Source: Acytostelium subglobosum LB1
Taxonomy: Eukaryota; Evosea; Eumycetozoa; Acytosteliales; Acytosteliaceae
Length of the DNA: 64,000 bases
Direction of reading: 5' to 3'
Assembly (NCBI RefSeq): GCF_000787575.1
Contig: NW_012236506.1
Coordinates: forward strand, 66,225-130,224
Both the position numbers and the translations under genes were made by a program. Below are positions 22,325-33,614 of this stretch, one piece after another. Position 1 is the stretch's first letter. Every line of letters starts with the position of its first letter. The notes beneath the pieces are model-generated. The model saw nothing but the letters and a program-made list of their open reading frames with translations. It was not told the DNA's origin and ran no database searches.

Positions 22325-24118
22325 ATTTCGATCGATAAGCTGTTGCTGTTGCTATTGCTATTGATACAAGTAAGCTGCTTTGTTTATGGTAATAAATATG
22401 TTGTTTGTTTGTTTGTATTGATACTGTATGTTGTTGTTGTCGCTGCACTGTTAGGCTATCGCTTAAATGTTTGCATGCCTTGATGTTAGTAAAGTAAACA
22501 AACTACTTCTTCCTTCTTGCTTCCTTCTTCTACAACAACAACTAAGTGCAATGTATAACAACAACAACAACAACAAAGTGAACAGGTATGCAAGACAACA
22601 TTAGCAATAAAGGTGTAGCTTGTGACCAATCTCCATTCCCTCCCTTACTCACCAACTCACTCACTCACTTTGGGTCGGTGGGTCGGGCAAGGGTTGAGGG
22701 TCGTCAACGTGACTGGCTGACTGACTGACCGACTGAGGAGGTGGAGGTGGAGGAGGAGGACTGACGATTACAGCCAGCTTCTTATTCTAATTGTTGACAA
22801 CCTATGCTTGCTTTTAGGGAGTCGACTATGGTTTGGTTTGGCGCAAGGTGTAGCGACATAGAGTGCTGACGGATTGGAGGGTTGGAAACGTCGTTGACAC
22901 CAACAATAGATCATCTGTAGATGTATCATAATCCATTTCACACGACCAAACACCTGATTGATCAATTCCAAATCAGGTGTGTGAGTGAGTGAGTGTCTGT
23001 TTGTGTGTGATCAATCTTAAACATAGTTATACAACACAAACACACACATAACAAGATAATTGATTGATTGATTGATTGAATTAGTGGATTGTGAAGGGGT
23101 GGAATGGTTGATGGATGGATCGAATAACATCTTGACACTGTTTTAAGTATTATCGTTTCATTCATTCCTGCTGATAATGCTGTTTGATGATTGATTGATT
23201 GATGATTGAACTAGACATTATTATTATTATTACAAAGTACTTACATTTGGATGCCACACAGATACAACTTAAAGTTTGTTTGTTTGGAGACAAGTATTTA
23301 CTTGTTTGATGCTGTAAGTTGGTAATATTACTCTTTAAGAATTCCTCTTGCTGTACTTGTGTGCGTGTAAAATTGGTTGGTTTGGCCTGGGTTTGATTGA
23401 ATGAATGGTGGAAGAAGTGGTTGAATGATTGGTGGATCGGAATCGGTTCTGCCTCTGATGGATGAACCTTAAGATACAGATAGATAGAAAGATAGATAAA
23501 GTGCGAGTAATGTATGTTTGTGTGTGTGTGTCAATCAGGATGAGAGGTTTGGAAGGAGGCGCGTGGGGTTATGAATAACAACTAAGCTTGGTTGATCTGA
23601 AGCTATTGAATGAAAATGAAAACGATGGGGAGAGAAACTCTAAAAAAACACAATAATAATAATAAAAATTGATTGTTTTACATACTTAGCACCAAACTGA
23701 TACTGCTGATTTAGCTTGAAGAGATTCAAAAAGGACGTCTGCTTTTGTAAAAAAAGTGAAAGCGATCAAAGTAATCATCACGATCCTTGGGCCCAACATG
23801 CATTGGGCTGGACAACCCTAAAAAAAGAAATGTCGTTTGTTTTATGTGGTTACTTCATCCTCATCCTCCACATAGAACCTGTCCTCTTTAATCTATTATT
23901 AACCATCTGTCATTGAACAATCATTTATTCATTCGTTCAATCATGTAAGCACACACATTCCAGTTAACATCTTTGTAGTCAGTACAGAATGGGATATTGA
24001 TGGTTAGTTAGAGTAGTTGGAATAGTTCCAAAGTGTAATTGAGTGATTGATTGGTTTGGTGATTGGAATAGTTCCATTCATTGGAAACGAGTCATACTTT
24101 ATTGCCCCTCAGCCACAC
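22325..24118. other. Long spacer (1.8 kb) with G-run and intronic-type palindromes
   Basis: I see no gene. Contents: GTTGTTTGTTTGTTTG and AACAACAAC tracts near 22400-22575, a G-run at 22681-22705, a GACTGACTGACC tract just after it, TTGA arrays near 23060 and 23190, and two copies of TTGGAATAGTTCCA at 24017-24031 and 24063-24076. Short open frames at 22768-22971 and 23716-23916 are low-complexity. Confidence 0.5.
24017..24076. repeat. Two copies of palindrome TTGGAATAGTTCCA
   Basis: Copies at 24017-24031 and 24063-24076, 31 bases apart, lie within 110 bases downstream of the TIG-receptor stop codon. The same palindrome recurs inside introns elsewhere in the window (28614-28630, 38024-38038, 61712-61724, 62446-62460). 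Confidence 0.7.
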
Positions 24119-27100
24119 CTAATCGGCCAAGTGATTCCTGTGGCCTGACTCCTTGAGATTCCTGAGCTTGTACTGAACGATGCGAACGGATACAAAGTAC
24201 TTGCGAATGATGAATATTGATAGACCAACGAGAAGACATCCTCCGACAATGGATGCTGTGATGATCACTGGCAGTAACCATGGTCGCGCCGCCGCGCACT
24301 CCGGACGAACAGTAGACGATACAAGCGAGCCAAAGTTGGGATCGACGCTCGCCCTCTCCGTGAAGGGTGGCACGATGATGGCCGTCAGCAGGTCAAAGTT
24401 GGAGCCATCGCCAGGCAGGTAGCGATAGAGTTGGTCGGACGGATCGAGTACCAGCACCTGGCTGCGCACGACGCGGTCATCCGTGATGACGCGTTGCGAG
24501 AAGTGCGCCTGCAGCATAGACTCGCCATTCTTGATCTGGAACCAGTTGATGGTGCTGTTGCTCTGGCCATCGATTCCGCCCATTGCCGATGATGTGGCAG
24601 AGTCGGTGCACTCATTTGAGTCGGTGAGTGGAGCCCTCGCCGCGAACACCACCTGCATCATGTTGAGCGGCGAGGCGAACGTCCAGTTGGTGATGGACAC
24701 CTCGTACTTGATTGAGTTGGCCGCCACAGGCAGCAGCTCGTTGCCAAATGACACGTTGGACGCTGTCTCAAAGATCGTGGTTGTGACCTCCACGCCAATG
24801 CCCACGCCCGGGTACACGCCGGCCATGTAAACCTTGTTAGTGGCCAACTCTGTGTGGTTGACCCATTCGATCATCGACAGGCCATATGCTACGACTTGCT
24901 CGCCCTTGGAGTCCATCTCTCGGATGAATGCCAAGTTGATTGAGAAGTTGAACTTGCTGCCGTGCACGACGGACCCGCCGTCGGGGTTGACGGTTGGTGG
25001 CAAAACGGGCACGGTTGTGTTGGATGACTTGCAGTCGAAGCCGCCATAGGGCACGTAGCAGTGACAGATTCCTGTGTCCAGGTTGCAGTCCCCGCGACCT
25101 GAGCAGTCGTCAACACAAGGTTTGGGCGTGTAGTAGAGGAAGAGGTAACGAGTGGACTGCAAAGTGTTGACTGTCACGGTTACATTGAGTGACTCGCCCT
25201 TGGGGTTTGGCTCAGCAAGTCCATCAAACAAACAAATGATCGTCATGTAGTCCACAAAGTAAGTCTGATTGCATGGTCTGCCTCCAATGGCTGCCTGTAG
25301 TCCAACATCAGCATAGTTATCGCCTCTAATCGTTATATTTCCTCCAACCATATACTTAACGGTCGTTGTCGATATGATTGATGGTCCTACATTGATGGTG
25401 ATTGATGTGTTAGTGTCAGTGAGTGAGTGGAATGATTCAATTGATAGGCCTGGCCTCGTCACGCCCCACTCCCGAACATACTTTGGTAAGAGAATCGATA
25501 GAGTTGTGTCGAGGATGTGCTGTTGTAAGTGAAGTTGGCGGTGAGTGGACCAGAGCCAGCAGCAACGGGACATATGAATAGGTATGGCGCGATGGAGGTG
25601 ATACGTGCGCAACTCATGGGAGAGGTACCATTCAATGTGAATGATGGCTCAGCAATGCTGGCTGTTCCATTGGCATTGTTGGTGGCCATGAATCGTCCAG
25701 TGATGGTGACCTGACCACCAAGCACATGAGGCTGTGTGATTGAACCTATCGATGGAACTGGCGTGTATTGGACTGGAGTCGACTCCTGTCCCGTCACGAC
25801 CAGCTTGAGTGTGCCCAGCTTGGCAGTCTCTGGCAATGGGAAGATCACAGTGGTGTCATTGACGAATGTTGCCTGTACTGGACCACTGCCCACTCCCTGT
25901 ACAGCTACACCAGTATCCTGAAGGGGACCTATTTGGCTGCCCGTGATTGTGACCAGGTAGGGAGCAGCGTATGGGTCGATAGCGTTCACGGCGCCAATCA
26001 CAGGTGTCTTGAATGAGATTGAGTGATAGAGGTTGGAGTAGCGTATTGGCGATGGGCTGGCGGTGAGCTGCAGGGTTTGGTCGGCACCTCCTGCCAATGT
26101 GATGTTTGCCACAATCGAAGTGGACGACTTGATGGCAGTGGGGTCGAGTGCCATTGACACTGTGCGACCAATGCCAAGTGACAGCTGCACAAACTCCTTG
26201 GCACTATAGACCTTTGACTCAAAGTAGTAACCCGTCAGTGTGATGACGGCGAACCTGGTCGGCAATGGTGCAGAGTATGATGTGCTTGCGATGAACGGAC
26301 TGAGGTAGAACTGGTATGTTGAAACGACAGAGCTATCACTAATCAATACCTGACTTAGGAAGTCACTGATTGATGACGTTGTGAGATTGCATTGAATGAA
26401 GGATGAGGATACGTCCACACAAGGCATGATAGTCTGGCCAAGATTGAATCGCGAAGTGGTAGACGAAAGCTGGTTGCCAAAGATACTCAATGTTGTTCCA
26501 TTGTTGTATGCAGAGGAGATGTAGCTTGAGGAGTAGCGCGTTGTGAAGAGGTTTGAGCTCTGTGAACTGACATTCACGTATATATCCACGGGTCCTGCGA
26601 CCACACCTGGTGGGGCAACACAGCTCAACATTGTGTGATCCTTGATCACCTTGACTTGGCCACACAGTGCACCTCCAATACTAACTACTATCTGCGATGG
26701 ATTGGTTCCAAAGTTGTTGCCATAGAGGATTACATTGCCTCCTACAAGCGCGATGCTTGTGACTAAGTCTATGGATGGTCGCGAGTAGCTCCATGTGTAG
26801 GATGTCTTGGACGTGCCCACAGTGAGACCGACTACTATGCTACCTGTGCCAGGCACGAGTGTGCATTCAAGTGTTCCCGAGTCAAGCACGCGCCATGCAC
26901 TGCACACACCCGAAGTTACCTTTGTCACACTGTTATCCTTGTAGAAGCCACTGCCAGAGAGTGTGAGCACCGTACCCTGTGTTGGTGGATACAGATTGCT
27001 GACATCTGAGATCACTGGGTACTCATACCGCATGCCAATCTCAATCGTCGTGAACAGGCCAATTGATAGCTTGAGCTTGTTGGACGCGCCATCGTTGTAG

Positions 27101-28887
27101 CCCGCTGGGAATGAAATGATGAATGCATTGGCGAACCAGTCGGCAATGTAGAACAAGTAGTCGCCCTTCCAATTGATTGTGGCCAAGTTAATTACTGAAA
27201 CACCGTTCAACTTGATTGTGCGCTGGCCACCCGCCACGGGTAGCACTGGCACGTTGGACACCACTGGCTGGTCGTACTGTAGGAACTGGATGAACGCGCC
27301 AACTTGCAAGTCTGAGGCCGGGTTTGCAGCCAGACTGTTGTCGGACATGTTGATGTAGAGGTTGGAGAACGAGCCAGAGGAGGGTAGTGTGTTCTTTTGT
27401 GTGTACACATCGTAGACGATCATATTGTTTGATGAGCCTGCCATTGAGGTGAATTGGCCGCCTGTGTATGTAAGCGGCTCCCACAAGTACTGTGCACCAA
27501 AATACTTGGTGGCGAATGTTGCCATACTTGATGAGTTGATATAAGTCATGAATCCAGGCATGATGTCCACCTGCATCGTGGACAGTACATTCATGGCAGT
27601 GTCAAATGACACATTTGGTATGTATCTAAAGTAGTTGTTGACGTTTCCATATCCTTAAGTTGATTGATTGAATGAGGGTCAGAGTGAGTGATTGAATGTG
27701 AGGGTTGGTGATGAGATATAACTTACTGATTGCGGTCTTGGATGTCATGTATGTGATGCCAGACACTGTGATCTTGATTGGGAAGATGATGGATGGGATG
27801 TTGGATGCAGCGCAAATGATCGTGTTCTTGCCAGATATGGATACAGTGCAGGTAATGTCGTGACCAGTGTTGGCATTGAGTATCAAAGATACCTCATTGG
27901 GATTAGCTCCAAAGTTGTTTCCAACAATGACGACATGAGTAGAATTGATCGATTGAATCGATGAGAGATAAGGTGCTCGTGCAGTATATGTTACATTTAC
28001 ATTCATCGATCCACCTATCAACACATCGTATGTTCCGGCATTGGGACCAAGCATGCAGATCAACGTCGTGTTGGCAATGAGTAATGATGCATTGCATATC
28101 ACTCCTGGCTGACTGTTGCCCACAGGGTAGAAGGTGAGTGGTGGTGGAGTGGCCATTGGGTCCAAGCCGTTGATGATCAGCAGTCCTCCATCGGTGCTGA
28201 TTGGCGCGATAGTGGGGTTCTTCCCACCCTCGCACACGAAGGCAGTGCCCTTGACTGTTGAGGCCTGTGAGAAGTATGAGTATGAGTATGAGTTGATGCC
28301 AGACACTACTAAACTGAGCACGGTTGCTGAGCCCGTTGGCACCTTGTCAAATGTTGTTGGCTGGTATGACTGTACATCCCAAGGGCAAACAGTTGAGCAC
28401 ATGTCAACCTTTGCCTGATACATTGTCTGATTGATCTCTGGTCCGCCAGTATATATCCAAACGCCAGCATTATAAAAGTCTGATCCATCGACAAGTATGT
28501 TGCCACTTATATTATAACTCATTGCTCGAGCAATAATCTCCTTCAGTTCTCCATCGTTTGTGATCGTCACCAAGTAACTAGTTTGAGTGAGTGAGTGAGT
28601 GAGTGATTGAGTGATTGGAATGATTCCAATCAAGATGAGTGTGAATGGACATACCTTCCATCTTGGCTACAGATACTCTTGGCACTGGCCAAGTCAGTGG
28701 ATTGATTGTAAATGGTGTAGTAATGTGATTTGTAAAAGAATGAGTTGTCTGCATTGACAGCATTGTCATGCACTGACAACATGATCGATAATAATACTAT
28801 TGTTACAACAATGATTGATTGCATTGTGGAGTGTATGTTGTTATATCTCATCGTGGAGGTGGTGGAACCTGTCCGGCTACCTTCCAT
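24119..28887 (-). CDS. Type I membrane receptor with CTLD, TIG repeats and EGF domain
   Basis: Four exons, 28887-28655, 28577-27727, 27653-25482 and 25386-24119, encode 1507 residues. A signal segment (QSIIVVTIVLLSIMLSVHD) is followed by a C-type-lectin-like start (SAKSICSQDGSYLVTITNDG, spanning intron 1), then several IPT/TIG-type beta domains (e.g. LTLSGSGFYKDNSV, VILYGNNFGTNPSQIVVSI, VTITGSQIGPL), an EGF-like module (DCSGRGDCNLDTGICHC), a membrane-proximal region, one TM helix (LLPVIITASIVGGCLLVGLS) and a ~25-residue basic tail. Social amoebae have many TIG/EGF adhesion proteins, including the Tgr self-recognition family; a cell-surface role is inferred, no specific orthology is claimed. 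Met13 or Met22 of this model may be the true start, placing the signal peptide at the N-terminus. Confidence 0.88.
28614..28630. repeat. Perfect 17-base palindrome in receptor intron 1
   Basis: ATTGGAATGATTCCAAT around a central G, inside the intron 28578-28654 of the TIG receptor. It is the longest copy of a palindrome shared with other introns; a weaker copy lies in intron 3 of the same gene at 25428-25440. Confidence 0.75.
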
Positions 28888-29656
28888 ATGTGTATAAGTA
28901 TGTAATATATGTACAGATAGTGAGTGATGGTGAAAGATGAAGTTGAATGTTGTGGATTGATTAATGGATGGATGTTTGATTGGACCATACTACTAATTAA
29001 TATGCTTCTTTTAATTGAAGGGCATTATTATGAATGGAGATGAATGAATGATTGTGGACCCTGGGATAGAGGGAGGAGAGAGGGGTTAGGACAACATAGT
29101 CCATTAGTAGGAATCGGTGATGGTAATGCCCAGAAGGGACTGCAATCCAACAAATGGGATGTGTTTGTGTCTAACCGTGATGAGAACAGACTCTCCCATT
29201 CTGATCGAACACACACATGTTAGCTCGGAGGTGGTCACCGCGCGGACCGGTTTGTGTGTCTCTGTCTGATTGTGTGATTAGTCCAAACTTTGCCTTTGCA
29301 AACATCTGATCAAAAATGTGGACTGTGTGGGGGTTGGGCCTTATTGGACCCAATTTTGATCAATAAATGTTTACTCAAATTTCAGAAGTGTGTGGGCCAT
29401 CATGATGCATCTAACAATCTCCTACCCTTTGGATGTATGGATATTTGTTGTGATGAAGAAAGCGTGGCGTATCATCATATTAGTGGTGCCAGGATGGCGA
29501 CACTCTACCATTCCTTTGAATCCTTTTTATTATTACATTGGCAGCAATCAAGCAAGGTACAGAGAGACAGACAAAGTCCGACAAGGACACACTGAACAGG
29601 ACAGGACAGGGCAGGGACACGGAACAAGCAAACAAAGAATAGAGATAGAGACATTA
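28888..29656. other. Spacer
   Basis: Upstream of the receptor and downstream of the pentapeptide-repeat gene. Open frames at 29028-29353 (minus) and 29290-29671 (plus) have no protein-like features; 29560-29640 is a purine-rich ACAGGACAGG tract. I see no gene. Confidence 0.5.
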
Positions 29657-31472
29657 TTACAACATCCTTAGGTTCTCTGTTCTTACACCACTCTGCTTCT
29701 TGAGTGTGGCCAATGAGTGTTTGGACACTTCACAGTCGGCCACTGAGACATTGATGAAGCGAGTGCTTGGGAAGTTGGTATGCAGCAGGCTGCTGTGCGA
29801 CATGTTGACGTTGACGAATTTACAGAACTTCACCAGGGATCCGGTCATTGTGGAACGGCTCATGTTGACGTTGGACAGACGGCAGTGGGCAAAGATGGAG
29901 GCCGGGCACGAGAAGGAGCTAAAGTTGCCATTGGTGATGGCCGAGTCGATAAAGTGGGTCTTGGAGTGGATGGACGTCTTGAAGTCGCAGTTCACCAGAC
30001 GGCAGTGGATGAAGGTGCAGTTGGTGAACATGGCGTTGGCAAACTCGCACGCGGTGAACGTGCAGTGGTCAAACTGCACGCTGTTGAACTGCGCGCCCTT
30101 GAAGCGGCACGACGTGAAGTCACTGTTGGTGTACACGTCGTTGGTGAAGACCGCGTCGCCAAAGTTCTTGGAGAACAACTTCTCCTTGTCCTTGGGCGGC
30201 TTGGCCGCGATGTAGTTATGCTTAAAGTCGATGGGAATTGACGACTTCTCCTCCTTGGGCAGTCGGCCTATCGTTGGCTTGGACGGATACACTGATGATG
30301 TTGGTGCTGTTGGTATTTGCTGTTGTTGTTGTTGCTGCATCTGTTGTTGCATTTGTTGATGATGTTGGTGATGTGGAAAGTGATGTTGGAAGTATGGATA
30401 GTGTCCACCAAACTGATGGACTGGCTTTGGATTGCCGTTGGCTGGCAGTGGGGGCACAGGGCCACCGGCTACAGGTGGCACAGGCTGTCCGTTTGAGTAG
30501 AGGAATGAGGAGGGGCGCGGTGGGAATTGATAAGGTGAGAATGGATGACCGCCCTGTTGCAGAGGCGCTTGTGGAAAGATTGGTGGTGGTACGTTGCTGT
30601 TGTTGTTGTTGGGGTTGTTTAGGTTGCTCATGCTGCCGCCACCGCCATTCAGTTGCGGTGGCTGGTAGCCCACTTGAGGAATGTATGGTTGGAAAGGTGC
30701 GGGGGCATTTGGATTGACCATGCCATTGAGATTGGGACTGCTGTTGGCGGCAGCAATGCCATTGCCATTGCCATTGCCATTGGGGATGACCTGTGGAGGG
30801 AATGAAGATGTAGGCGTCGTCGATGTTGTCGAGATCAGCTGTGCCGAGGCCGACTGAATAGGTGAAGGATTGATCGTGTACTTGATATTTGCAAAGTTTG
30901 GATCATCACTATATGATACACTCGTGCTACTACTGCTGCTAGCATGTGTAGATATTGGTGAATCGCTTTGTTTAACCTTTGGTATCAATCCCTTTGGTAA
31001 CTCTGTGATTGGGGCAGGAAGGTCAGCTCGCCATTCGCTCAATCGATCGATCAATCAATCAAGTAACTTAACATACCAATCTCACATGATTCAACATGGT
31101 CAACTATATCCTTTCGCTTTGCTGACTTGTGACATACGTTGCATGTCACTTTGAGTTCGGCCAGTGGCCGGAAGAGGAACTTGTGAGTGGTCGGTGTAAG
31201 TTGTACCGACTCCCACTTGCTAACCATGCATATGCAGAAGGGACACTTTGACAGCGTCTCTACGCACTCACGACAGAACGTCTGACTGCAAGGTGAGTCC
31301 TGTGAAGAATGTTCCACTGGGTCTATAAGAGGGCAAAAGCAGATCTGACATTCGATCGCATCGTTATCCTGTCCCTCGTCGTATGTGAATGGCTAAGATG
31401 ATTGATTGGAGGTTGATTGATTAGTATCAATCAACATATATTATGTTAAGGTATACTTACAAGATGGCTCAT
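29657..31472 (-). CDS. RING-like / TRAF-type zinc finger protein with pentapeptide repeats
   Basis: Exons 31472-31461 (MSHL), 31392-31077 and 31002-29657 encode 557 residues. Residues 19-57 form a RING-like domain, C19-x2-C22, C39-x-Q41, C44-x2-C47, C54-x2-C57; the usual His ligand is replaced by Gln41 in PCSQTFCREC. A second C-x2-C-x11-H-x3-C finger (CNVCHKSAK...HVESC) follows at ~90-110, TRAF-like. Residues ~130-330 are Pro/Gln/Asn-rich, with NGNGNG, polyQ and His-rich tracts. The C-terminal ~200 residues are pentapeptide repeats of the A(N/D)F type (FTSCRFKGAQFNSVQFDHCT), which fold as a right-handed beta-helix. E3 ligase function is plausible but uncertain given the ligand change. I know no standard family with this combination. 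Confidence 0.87.
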
Positions 31473-32136
31473 CTATCTAACTTTGATTGATTGATTGATT
31501 GTTAACAATAAATAATAATAATAAACTTTGTATTTATTACACGAAGAAGAAGAGTATTGAATGAATATGAATGAAATGATAGCTTGATCAGCTATTGTTT
31601 ATTCTATCTACAATTTATCTATCTATCTATATATTTATTTATGTATATATGTATGTATATATGTTTATTAATAATACAAGATGAGTATGCGCATACATGT
31701 ACCCAATCAAGCAGCCAATAACAACAACACTCATTAACTCTCACTCAACAAACAACAAGACCTCACAACTCTCCTTGGTTTCGAGGGTTCTAACACCATT
31801 CAGCTTTGATAAATTCGCAACGAAACCTTGACACCTTGCCTGGTTTGTTCGAATTCTATCTATCATATTTGGTGTGTTGCCTTGTCTGATCGATCCTAGA
31901 GGGCTATGGCAAGGGTTGGCGAGGGTAAGGGCAAGGGCAACAGGTTGGACAAAGTATAGTTACCAGGTCTAGCATGTGGACAGAGATATCCCCGTTATTA
32001 CATACATGAATACACAAGATGTCCATGATCTTGAATTATGGGACAATCTTCATTGAGTAGTGTGAGTTCAAGGAATGACAATTCATTAATGCTCGCGCGA
32101 ATGAGACAATAAGTGTACATACATATAATATAAGAA
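31473..32136. other. Divergent promoter spacer with G-run array
   Basis: Lies between the starts of the RING/pentapeptide gene and URI. It contains a TTGATTGA run (31485-31500), ATGTATATATG tracts (31640-31670) and a G-run array at 31899-31948. No coding signal is seen. Confidence 0.5.
31899..31948 (+). repeat. G-run array upstream of URI
   Basis: Contains GAGGGTAAGGGCAAGGGCAA and related G3 runs, about 190 bases before the URI start. Same unit as the minus-strand array at 15002-15058 near PLD. Confidence 0.6.
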
Positions 32137-33585
32137 ATGCAGCAACAACAACAGCAACAACAACAACAACAACAACGTGAAGACCCACGACTAAAGTATA
32201 ATATTAAGATTAAAGAGTTTCAGGATCATATTGGATCATTGAATGATACAAAGAAACAGTATCAAGTACTTATTGAGAGGTTGACTACATTGCCAGATCA
32301 GTTGACACATAAGATAAATGTACCATTGGGCAAGATGGCCTTCTTCGAGGGTCATATCTACAACTCCAACGAGATAATGATATTGTTGGGCGACAACTAC
32401 TTTGCTGAACGATCGTGTAAGCAGACCATCGACATCATTCGTCGACGAGAGAAGGACATTGATGACAGTATAACAAATATCAACTTGCAGCTCGACTCGC
32501 TCAATCAACGTCTGGAGCTGACCACCAACCTCTCAAAGTACATCAAGGAGAAGGAGGACGACAACATCATCGAGATCAAGGAGGACTACGACTCGGACGA
32601 GGAGCGTGAGCGTGAGAGGCAGCGCCAGAGGGAGGATCCAGCATCAAAGCAACAGTCACAGCCACAGTCACAACAAAAGGAGAACGCAAAGAAGAAGAAA
32701 GAGGAGGACGAGGAGTTTGAAAAGATGTTTAGTCGGCTGTTGGAGTTGGAGAAGTTGGAGAAGGAGAGCATGGAGGCAGGAATGGAGGATGAGGAAATTG
32801 AAAAGAGTATGAAGCAGGCCGAGGAGATGTATGAGGAGGAGTTTGAGGATGAGAGCAAACATCATGGTCGCACTGGTAGACAAAAGCGAGGAGGCAATGG
32901 TGAAGAAGACGAAGAGGAATACGATATAAATGACAATGATTATGAAGAGGTAGTGGAGTATTATGACGAGCAAGGAAATAGAGTAGAGGTTACATCCGAT
33001 GATGAAGACGTGGAGTACATAGAGGAGGAGTATACAGAGAATGTTAGATCATTGCCAGCTGATGTGGAGCAAGTTGATGACTTCGACAATGGTCTTGGAA
33101 AAGAGGAACAAGATAACGAGTTTGATCGTGATGATGACCAAGCATTCCAAACGAAGGATTCAATGGAGATCAAGCGATACCTTGAACAGAGGAGAAAGAT
33201 GACGTCTCAAGCCACTCCATCATCACCATCGACTACATCCGCCACGCCTCAAAAGTCACAAGTCGATCCAGATCAGCAAACACAACAACATCAGCATGGC
33301 AGCACGCCAAAGTCAATCCTCAAGGGCACGCCAAGTGATCCAAACGATCCATTGGACTTTATAAGAAAGGTTAACAAGCAGGTGAGCTTCAGGGAGAATC
33401 TGAAGAAAGAGGTGTCTGTGCCCAACCCGCCAGAACACCAGGCATTCTCTGGCGACGTGGTCGAGAAGAACCTCGATGCGATCATCTACGACAACGAGCC
33501 CACCGACGACCAGGAGGACAGCCCCGCGCCTCCACCTGAACAGAAGGTGTCCAGGTTCAAAGCAAGCAGACAACAAAGGAATTAA
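32137..33585 (+). CDS. URI-type unconventional prefoldin (RPB5 interactor)
   Basis: An intronless frame of 482 residues beginning with a polyGln run. Residues ~15-140 are a prefoldin alpha-type domain: a coiled-coil arm, then PLGKMAFFEGHIYNSNEIMILLGDNYFAERS, then a second coiled coil. Only part of that block is quoted by family convention: PLGKMAFFEG and ILLGDNYFAE are the diagnostic pieces. A long acidic, charged, coiled region (150-330) and a short C-terminal VSFRENLKK segment matching the conserved URI box follow. Known URI proteins join the R2TP/prefoldin-like complex, bind RPB5 and assist RNA polymerase assembly and TOR-linked transcription. The gene converges on the myosin gene with 29 bases between stops. 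Confidence 0.87.
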   Translation: MQQQQQQQQQQQQREDPRLKYNIKIKEFQDHIGSLNDTKKQYQVLIERLTTLPDQLTHKINVPLGKMAFFEGHIYNSNEIMILLGDNYFAERSCKQTIDIIRRREKDIDDSITNINLQLDSLNQRLELTTNLSKYIKEKEDDNIIEIKEDYDSDEERERERQRQREDPASKQQSQPQSQQKENAKKKKEEDEEFEKMFSRLLELEKLEKESMEAGMEDEEIEKSMKQAEEMYEEEFEDESKHHGRTGRQKRGGNGEEDEEEYDINDNDYEEVVEYYDEQGNRVEVTSDDEDVEYIEEEYTENVRSLPADVEQVDDFDNGLGKEEQDNEFDRDDDQAFQTKDSMEIKRYLEQRRKMTSQATPSSPSTTSATPQKSQVDPDQQTQQHQHGSTPKSILKGTPSDPNDPLDFIRKVNKQVSFRENLKKEVSVPNPPEHQAFSGDVVEKNLDAIIYDNEPTDDQEDSPAPPPEQKVSRFKASRQQRN

Positions 33586-33614
33586 TCAATACTATGACAA
33601 CTTTACTTGACAAT

